The notes beneath the pieces are model-generated. The model was not told where the DNA came from, searched no databases, and saw only the letters and a program-made list of their open reading frames with translations. This document shows positions 31,881 through 37,018 of a stretch of DNA of 37,018 nt, in pieces. A program made the translations under genes and the position numbers. This stretch comes from Bacteroidaceae bacterium (GTDB lineage Bacteria; Bacteroidota; Bacteroidia; Bacteroidales; Bacteroidaceae). The stretch spans positions 1 through 37,018 of the forward strand of contig JAFXZK010000135.1 in the NCBI GenBank assembly GCA_017541265.1, in the 5' to 3' direction. The stretch's first letter is position 1, and each line of letters opens with the position of its first letter.

Positions 31881-33818
31881 ATGCGTCTGCTGCTGTTGCT
31901 CTTCTGTCTGTGTTTCGCGACTTCTTTAGCTGCGCAACACTATGACTGGGACGCTTTTGTGGAGGAATACACGAGCGATGTGGAGCGGGCTGAGGAAGAG
32001 GACTTGCAGCTGCACTTGCAGGAGCTGAAGGAACTCTCGGAGCATCCGCTGAACATCAACACGGCCTCCATCGAGGACTTGTTGCAACTGCCGTTCCTGT
32101 CGGAAGCACAGATTGAACAAATACACGCCTACATCTATCTGCACGGGCAGATGCAGACGCTCGCGGAACTGCGCCTCGTGCCGCTCATTGACGAAGTGAC
32201 GCGCAGGCGACTTTCGCTCTTTGTCTATGCCGAGCCGGAACAGCAGAATGTCAAGGACAAGCTCTTTGCCCATCTCCGCCAGGACATCTCCACGCGCCTC
32301 GATGTGCCGCTCTATTACCGCCTTGGGCAGCAACAGGCGAACGGCTATCGTGGCGATCCGCTCTACCACCGCATCCGCTATCAGACAGGGAACAGCGGGC
32401 ATTTCAAGGCAGGGCTGCGCATAGAGAAGGATGCCGGAGAACGCTTCTACGACAGCTATGGCGCGTATGCCATGCTTCACGACGTGGGCATCCTCGACAG
32501 GGTGGTGGTCGGCGACTATCGCATCGGCTTTGGTGAGGGCCTGGTGATGGGCGGCAGCACCTGGAGCAGCAAGAGTGCGCCGCCACTCAAGACACAGGGC
32601 GGCATACGCCCTATGACGGGAATGGACGAGGTGAGCTTCCTGCGGGGCGCAGCCGCGACGCTCGCTCTTGGGAAGCACATTCGCCTGAGTGCCTTTGGCT
32701 CTTACCGAAAACGTGATGCAACCTTGACAAAGGACGGCGAGGTGCAGACGTTGCTCACCAGCGGATACCACCGGACAGCGACAGAATGGGAGCGAAAGAG
32801 GAATGTAGGCAGCACCGTATTGGGCGGCAACGTGGAGTGGTACAACAAGGGCTTCCACCTTGGAGCAACGGGCTATTGGCAGAAGTTCAGCCGTAACCTC
32901 AATCCTGGCACGCAGACCTACCGCGCCATCTATCCGAAAGGAAAAGCTTTCGGCACAGGCGGCATTAACTATGGCTACACGCGCTACCGCTTCTCTTTTG
33001 GTGGAGAGACGGCCTACAGCACTGCCGATGGCGGCTGGGCAACCATCAACCGCGCCTCGTGGAGCATCGGGCGGAACTACGTCCTCTCTGCCGTTCAGCG
33101 GTTCTATGCCTACCAATACTATTCCTTCTATAGCAGCGCGCTCGCCGAGAACAGCAACGCCCAGAACGAGAGCGGCGTTCTCTTGCATCTGCAAGCAGAA
33201 CCGTTGGCCGGGTTGCAGCTGACCACCTATGCCGACTTTTTCCACAACCCCTGGCCGCGTTACCGCATGACGCACAGCAGTACGGGGCAGGAGTTCATGT
33301 TGCAAGGCGTGTATGCCCTTTCTCGACAGCACACGCTGCTGGTACGTTATCAGTTGAAGCGGAAGGAAAACGGCGACCGCATGGAGCCGCATCATCGCGT
33401 CAAGCTGCAATGGACCTTTGAGCCGTCGAAGCGCCTGCGTTTGCAGACAACGGCGTCTTATCACGGTGTACTGGACAGCAAAGGCTTCATGCTGACGCAG
33501 AATGTCCGATATGCTATGGGAAAGCCCAACCTGTCCTTCAATGGCCAGCTCGGTTACTTCAATACCGACGACTACCTGAGCCGCATTTATGTCTATCAGC
33601 CAGCCCTCTATAGCTCTGTCTCTTCGGCATCGTACTTCGGGCACGGCATGATGGGTGTCCTTACTTGCCGCTGGAAAAGTAAGAACGAAAAGTTGTGGCT
33701 TGAGGCACGCTATGGCCTGCTTCGCTACTTCGACCGTGACGAGCAAGGCACAGGGCTACAGCGAATCCTCAGTCCTTGGAAGAATGATTTGTCGTTCCAG
33801 TTGAGGTTGAAGATTTAA
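31881..33818 (+). CDS. Helix-hairpin-helix protein with predicted outer-membrane barrel
   Basis: A 645-residue exported protein. Signal peptide at residues 1-18 ([16 protein letters not shown]). An acidic helical stretch is followed by a ComEA-like HHH motif at about 50-90 ([29 protein letters not shown]). The remaining 500 residues are rich in alternating aromatic strands ([62 protein letters not shown]) and end in a beta signal-like FQLRLKI. This layout is common in Bacteroidota and uncharacterised. The N-terminal HHH might touch DNA or simply be a structural module. Its last 50 nt overlap the convergent lgt gene. Confidence 0.8.
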   Translation: MRLLLLLFCLCFATSLAAQHYDWDAFVEEYTSDVERAEEEDLQLHLQELKELSEHPLNINTASIEDLLQLPFLSEAQIEQIHAYIYLHGQMQTLAELRLVPLIDEVTRRRLSLFVYAEPEQQNVKDKLFAHLRQDISTRLDVPLYYRLGQQQANGYRGDPLYHRIRYQTGNSGHFKAGLRIEKDAGERFYDSYGAYAMLHDVGILDRVVVGDYRIGFGEGLVMGGSTWSSKSAPPLKTQGGIRPMTGMDEVSFLRGAAATLALGKHIRLSAFGSYRKRDATLTKDGEVQTLLTSGYHRTATEWERKRNVGSTVLGGNVEWYNKGFHLGATGYWQKFSRNLNPGTQTYRAIYPKGKAFGTGGINYGYTRYRFSFGGETAYSTADGGWATINRASWSIGRNYVLSAVQRFYAYQYYSFYSSALAENSNAQNESGVLLHLQAEPLAGLQLTTYADFFHNPWPRYRMTHSSTGQEFMLQGVYALSRQHTLLVRYQLKRKENGDRMEPHHRVKLQWTFEPSKRLRLQTTASYHGVLDSKGFMLTQNVRYAMGKPNLSFNGQLGYFNTDDYLSRIYVYQPALYSSVSSASYFGHGMMGVLTCRWKSKNEKLWLEARYGLLRYFDRDEQGTGLQRILSPWKNDLSFQLRLKI

Positions 33819-34617
33819 ACATCCAGTACAACCCTATCACAACGAAGGGAACAGACAACAACTGCCCCATATTAAAGAGCATGCCGTCCTCGAAGGCTTC
33901 CTGGTTCTCCTTCGTGTATTCGATAAAGATGCGGCTCAGGAAGATGAGGAAGAGGCAGAGGCCGAAGAAGAAGCCGGTGCCGACCTTCTGCGGGTAGCGG
34001 CGATAGAAGAACCAGTGGATGCCGAAGAAGATGGCGTAGCAAAGTGCTTCGTAGAGCTGTCCGGGATGGCGCGGCAGCATATCAACGCGCTCGAAGATGA
34101 ACGCCCAAGGCACGTCGGTCTGCTTTCCTATTATCTCGCTGTTCATCAAGTTGCCCAGCCTTATGGCGCAGGCACAGATGGGTGTGACGATGGCCACGTT
34201 GTCGAGGACGTGCAGAAACTTGAGGCCGACATGCTTGGCATAGAGCCAGAGGGCAATCATCAGGCCAAGCGTACCGCCGTGGCTGGCAAGTCCTTCGTAG
34301 CCGGTAAACTTCCATCCCTGCCCCGGCACATTGCGCATGGGCAGCACCATCTCAAGGGGATGCGACAGGTAATAGCCCGGCTCGTAGAACAGGCAATGCC
34401 CCAATCGTGCCCCGATGAGGATGCCGAGGAAGCAGTACATGAACATTGGCTCGAACTTTTCCTCGCTTATCTTCTGCTGCCTATAGAGCCTGTGCATGAG
34501 CAGATACACTGCCACAAGGCCAATCGCCCAGCACAGCGAATACCAACGTATCGCGAAGAAGCCCAAATCCAGGGCAACGATGTCAGGGTTCCAAGTTATG
34601 AAAAGTTCATGGTTCAT
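33769..34617 (-). CDS. lgt: Prolipoprotein diacylglyceryl transferase
   Basis: Transfers diacylglycerol from phosphatidylglycerol to the lipobox cysteine of prolipoproteins, such as the DUF1080 protein here; an essential inner-membrane step. At 282 aa it has about seven membrane segments. Family signatures seen: [62 protein letters not shown] (the catalytic Arg region) and [11 protein letters not shown]. The start codon at 34617 lies inside a heptamer array, so MNHELF is repeat-derived. Both gene ends are unusual, since the C-terminus overlaps the convergent HHH gene by 50 nt. It follows ychF by 48 nt and probably shares its transcript. Confidence 0.95.
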   Translation of the reverse strand: MNHELFITWNPDIVALDLGFFAIRWYSLCWAIGLVAVYLLMHRLYRQQKISEEKFEPMFMYCFLGILIGARLGHCLFYEPGYYLSHPLEMVLPMRNVPGQGWKFTGYEGLASHGGTLGLMIALWLYAKHVGLKFLHVLDNVAIVTPICACAIRLGNLMNSEIIGKQTDVPWAFIFERVDMLPRHPGQLYEALCYAIFFGIHWFFYRRYPQKVGTGFFFGLCLFLIFLSRIFIEYTKENQEAFEDGMLFNMGQLLSVPFVVIGLYWMFKSSTSTGTTNHSSKD

Positions 34618-34632
34618 AATTCATAGTTCATA
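34605..34632. repeat. Heptamer array containing the lgt start codon
   Basis: GTTCATG, GTTCATA, ATTCATA, GTTCATA on the plus strand. On the minus strand each word offers an ATG, and the second supplies the lgt initiator. Confidence 0.85.
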
Positions 34633-34642
34633 GTTAAAGGCA

Positions 34643-34658
34643 CTCCCCCAGGGGGGAG
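34643..34658. repeat. GC-rich palindrome between ychF and lgt
   Basis: CTCCCCC (34643-34649), AG, GGGGGAG (34652-34658). It is of the same general type as the palindromic elements in lpxB and the DUF4424-like gene. It lies just after the ychF stop and could also act as a weak terminator. Confidence 0.65.
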
Positions 34659-34665
34659 CGGGCTT

Positions 34666-35763
34666 CTACACGTTGAAGCGGAAATGCATGATGTCGCCGT
34701 CCTGCACCACATAGTCCTTGCCTTCGACGCTCATCTTGCCGGCTTCACGCACGGCAGCTTCGCTACCATATTTAATATAGTCGTCGTACTTGATGACCTC
34801 GGCGCGGATGAAGCCCTTTTCGAAGTCCGTGTGGATGACACCGGCACACTGCGGCGCCTTCCAGCCACGGCGGAACGTCCAGGCTTTCACCTCCATCTCG
34901 CCTGCCGTGATGAAGGTTTGGAGCGTGAGCAGGTGGTAGATGGCTTTGATGAGGCGGTTGCAGCCGCTCTCCGTCAAACCGAGGTCTTCGAGGAACATCT
35001 GCTTCTCCTCGTAAGTTTCGAGTTCTGCAATGTCTGCTTCTGTCTGTGCCGATATAATCAGCATCTCGGCATCTTCACCTTCGATGGCTTTGGCAACGGC
35101 TTCCGTGTAGGCGTTGCCAGTGGCTGCCGAAGCGTCATCGACGTTGCAGACATAGAGCACGGGCTTGGTTGTCAACAGGAAGAGGCCGGCGGCAGCTGTG
35201 AGCTCATCCTCTGTCTCGAAGGAGACGCTTCGAGCACTCTGGCCCTTGTTGAGGGCATCTTGGTAGCGGAGCAGTACGTCAAGCTCCACCTTTGCCTGCT
35301 TGTCGCCGCCCACACGGGCCTGCTTCTCCACCTTCTTGATGCGGTTCTCGATGGTCTCGAGATCCTTTATTTGCAGCTCAGCGTCGATGATTTCCTTGTC
35401 GCGGACAGGATTGACGCTGCCATCGACATGCACGATGCCGTCGTTGTCGAAGCACCGCAGCACATGTATGATGGCGTCGCACTCGCGGATGTTGGCGAGG
35501 AACTGGTTGCCCAAGCCCTCGCCCTTGCTTGCGCCTTTCACGAGGCCTGCAATATCGACAATGTCGCACACAGCAGGCACGATGCGGCCTGGGTGGACGA
35601 GTTCGGCAAGCTTGGTTAGTCGCTCGTCAGGGACAGTCACCTGTCCGAGCTGGGCATCAATGGTGCAAAAGGGGAAGTTTGCTGCCTGCGCCTTCGCGCT
35701 CGACAGACAGTTGAAGAGGGTTGACTTGCCCACGTTGGGCAGTCCTACTATGCCGGCTTTCAT
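34666..35763 (-). CDS. ychF: Redox-regulated ATPase YchF (Obg family)
   Basis: A 365-residue universally conserved P-loop NTPase that prefers ATP over GTP and binds ribosomes. MKAGIVGLPNVGKSTLFNCLS gives the G1 loop at the N-terminus. DIVDIAGLVKGASKGEGLGNQFLANIRECDAI gives G2/G3. A coiled-coil arm follows (LETIENRIKKVEKQARVGGDKQ). The nucleotide-specificity site VLYVCNVDD replaces NKxD, as expected for YchF. A C-terminal TGS domain has AWTFRRGWKAPQCAGVIHTDFEKGFIRAEV. An in-frame ATG at 35868 exists, but the family N-terminus begins at 35763. It starts 16 nt after the Rid-family gene and continues into lgt. Confidence 0.97.
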   Translation of the reverse strand: MKAGIVGLPNVGKSTLFNCLSSAKAQAANFPFCTIDAQLGQVTVPDERLTKLAELVHPGRIVPAVCDIVDIAGLVKGASKGEGLGNQFLANIRECDAIIHVLRCFDNDGIVHVDGSVNPVRDKEIIDAELQIKDLETIENRIKKVEKQARVGGDKQAKVELDVLLRYQDALNKGQSARSVSFETEDELTAAAGLFLLTTKPVLYVCNVDDASAATGNAYTEAVAKAIEGEDAEMLIISAQTEADIAELETYEEKQMFLEDLGLTESGCNRLIKAIYHLLTLQTFITAGEMEVKAWTFRRGWKAPQCAGVIHTDFEKGFIRAEVIKYDDYIKYGSEAAVREAGKMSVEGKDYVVQDGDIMHFRFNV

Positions 35764-35779
35764 TTCGTGGTTTGTATAA

Positions 35780-36928
35780 TTAGAAGTCTTTGTAATCGTC
35801 GTTCTTCGCTTCCTGTATCGCCACGCATTCCATTTCGATGAGCCAGGTGGGGCGGCACACGGGGGCAAGGGTGAAGACGGTGGGGATGTTCGGGAATTTC
35901 TCGGCGAACATGCGGCTGACGTTCTCGTAGTCTGCCGTGTCGCGCAGATAGACGATGAGCTGCGCCGCGTTGTCCATCGTCATGCCAGCCTCTTCGAGCA
36001 GCTTCTCCACGTTCTCCCACATGCGGCGTGTCTGCATGACGACATCGCCTTGGTGCATCACCTCTCCCTTGTTGTTGATGCTGGCGGTTCCTGAGATGAT
36101 GGCGTGGTTACGGTCGCCAAAGCGTAGGAGCGTCCCTCTCTCGAAGGTGACGCCGTAGTCGCTGGTGCGGTTTAGGTGCGACGTGGCATAGAGGTAGCGC
36201 TGCTGCTCCGGCTTGAATCCCTTGAGGGCATAGCATCCCAGCTGTATCAGCGCCTTTGGGTCGGAAGGGTTTCCGCCGATGCCTGTCGAGGCGATGTAGT
36301 GCGTCTCCGGCACGAGTCCGTGCTGTGCGAAGTTCTCCCAGCGTGCCACGACGAGACCCTTGTATTGCGTATCGACGTCGCGGACGAAGAACCATGTGCG
36401 GATACAGTTGTCCTCGAGCGTCATGTCGTACGTTTCGAGGAGCTGTTCGTAGTCCACGAGCAATTGTTCCGTTTGTCCGTAGCTGCTCCCTTCGCTTGTC
36501 GTCATGCCCATCGTCCACAGGTGTTCGTAGCCGTTGTGGCGCACGAGGGTGGAGTGCAGGCTGTCGGCAGAGGGAATGACTTCCGTGCCGCGCTGCAGGT
36601 AAATCCATAGCGCGAGCTTGCTGCCGTCGAGCGGTGGCTGCTGGATATACGAGACGGTGCAGGTGTCGTCCTCTCCCATAAGCGGCCGTTGGTTGGTGGC
36701 ATCGGAGAGGAAGTAGCGCTTGAAGACAGGTTTGGCTTCAGCCATCTCCTCTGCTGCAAACAGATGTGCTTCAGCCTGGCGGATGCGGCGGAACTGTTCT
36801 TGGAAGGTTTCGCTGCGCGGCTCGACGTGGAGCATGGCGTGCCACTCCGCCGTTTTTCCCTCCGGGGCGAACGTTGTCAGCTCGATGGTAGCACCGAGTT
36901 CTTTCAGGTATGTTTTGTTAAAATGCAT
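35780..36928 (-). CDS. Rid-family protein with long N-terminal extension (chorismatase-like layout)
   Basis: A 382-residue protein. The last 115 residues are a recognisable RidA-like fold: VVMQTRRMWENVEKLLEEAGMTMDNAAQLIVYLRDTADY, then FPNIPTVFTLAPVCRPTWLIEMECVAI, with the conserved Arg before the final strand. RidA enzymes deaminate reactive imines. The first 260 residues add another Rid-like half (DYEQLLETYDMTLEDNCIRTWFFVRDVDTQY and FVRDVD), resembling the two-part chorismatase (FkbO/Hyg5) layout. That family name is a suggestion only, since active-site residues for chorismate were not checked. It heads the ychF-lgt unit and has a clear promoter at 36952-36982. Confidence 0.75.
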   Translation of the reverse strand: MHFNKTYLKELGATIELTTFAPEGKTAEWHAMLHVEPRSETFQEQFRRIRQAEAHLFAAEEMAEAKPVFKRYFLSDATNQRPLMGEDDTCTVSYIQQPPLDGSKLALWIYLQRGTEVIPSADSLHSTLVRHNGYEHLWTMGMTTSEGSSYGQTEQLLVDYEQLLETYDMTLEDNCIRTWFFVRDVDTQYKGLVVARWENFAQHGLVPETHYIASTGIGGNPSDPKALIQLGCYALKGFKPEQQRYLYATSHLNRTSDYGVTFERGTLLRFGDRNHAIISGTASINNKGEVMHQGDVVMQTRRMWENVEKLLEEAGMTMDNAAQLIVYLRDTADYENVSRMFAEKFPNIPTVFTLAPVCRPTWLIEMECVAIQEAKNDDYKDF

Positions 36929-36951
36929 GGTGCGTTTTGTGATATTGGGTG

Positions 36952-36982
36952 CAAAGGTACGGCTTTTAATTCAGAATTCAAA
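36952..36982 (-). promoter_or_regulatory. Bacteroidota promoter for the Rid-ychF-lgt unit
   Basis: Minus-strand TTTG (36982-36979), a 19-nt spacer, then TACCTTTG (36959-36952): an exact consensus. The TTTG lies inside the heptamer array at 36969-36996, each full word of which contains TTTTGAA on this strand. The Rid gene starts about 24 nt downstream of the -7 box. Confidence 0.82.
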
Positions 36983-36996
36983 ATTCAAAATTCAAA
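36969..36996. repeat. ATTCAAA heptamer array
   Basis: ATTCAGA then three exact ATTCAAA, contiguous. It overlaps the -33 box of the Rid gene promoter. The final 22 nt of the window show nothing further. Confidence 0.88.
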
Positions 36997-37018
36997 ATTA
37001 TTGTGATTATCTGCCGCC

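Noticed and set aside
31926-33746. 606-residue antisense frame over the HHH gene
   Set aside because: No recognisable domain. The sense frame has a signal peptide, an HHH motif and barrel-like strands.
35764-35868. Longer start for YchF (35 more residues)
   Set aside because: It would overlap the Rid gene end, and the family N-terminus MKAGIVGLPNVGKS begins at 35763.

Overview
The window looks like a chromosomal stretch from a member of the Bacteroidota, most likely order Bacteroidales and close to Prevotellaceae. The signs are a PorZ-like protein with a type IX secretion sorting domain, promoters of the TTTG-N19/20-TAnnTTTG type, two tandem YitT proteins, and a set of secreted glycan enzymes with N-terminal export signals. 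This is inference from gene content and motifs; no 16S or database comparison was possible.

Layout. 1-1872 (+): the 3' end of surE, lpxB, and a small ABM-domain protein. 1971-10406 (-): porZ-like, rdgB, two yitT genes, leuS, and an MNT/HEPN nucleotidyltransferase pair. The HEPN partner is cut short before its active-site motif. leuS-yitT-yitT overlap by 1 and 4 nt, so they look like one transcription unit. 10925-18747: a carbohydrate block with a secreted CE1-type esterase (-), a GH78 alpha-L-rhamnosidase, a small wHTH/WYL-type regulator, a GH2 enzyme and a DUF1080 lipoprotein (all +). 18835-21249 (-): a secreted DUF4424/SH3-like protein and a BASS-family symporter. 21382-24003 (+): mutS. 24190-28632 (+): an AT-rich accessory island with a single-chain restriction-modification protein behind a long structured leader, then a DUF1016 (YhcG-type) PD-(D/E)xK nuclease. 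28671-33818 (+): a C_GCAxxG_C_C protein, a second GH78 rhamnosidase and an HHH/outer-membrane-barrel protein. 33769-36928 (-): a Rid-family protein, ychF and lgt.

How the genes fit together. The two rhamnosidases, GH2, esterase and DUF1080 enzymes suggest breakdown of rhamnose-containing plant glycans or glycosides. No SusC/SusD pair lies in the window. The rest is mostly housekeeping: lipid A, lipoprotein maturation, tRNA charging, nucleotide sanitation and mismatch repair. The island is the defence part.

The most unusual feature is repeat architecture. Many native intergenic junctions carry their own array of 7-nt, 8-nt or 9-nt words, often as inverted pairs. These words run into genes and supply stop codons, start codons, part of a signal peptide, internal loops and a promoter -33 box. 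A second class is GC-rich palindromes read in frame inside lpxB, a rhamnosidase and the DUF4424-like gene, and at the start of rdgB. A third class is tandem arrays with an exact 22-nt period, at 4326-4435, 10635-10769 and 23987-24184. I saw none of these short-word arrays inside the AT-rich island.
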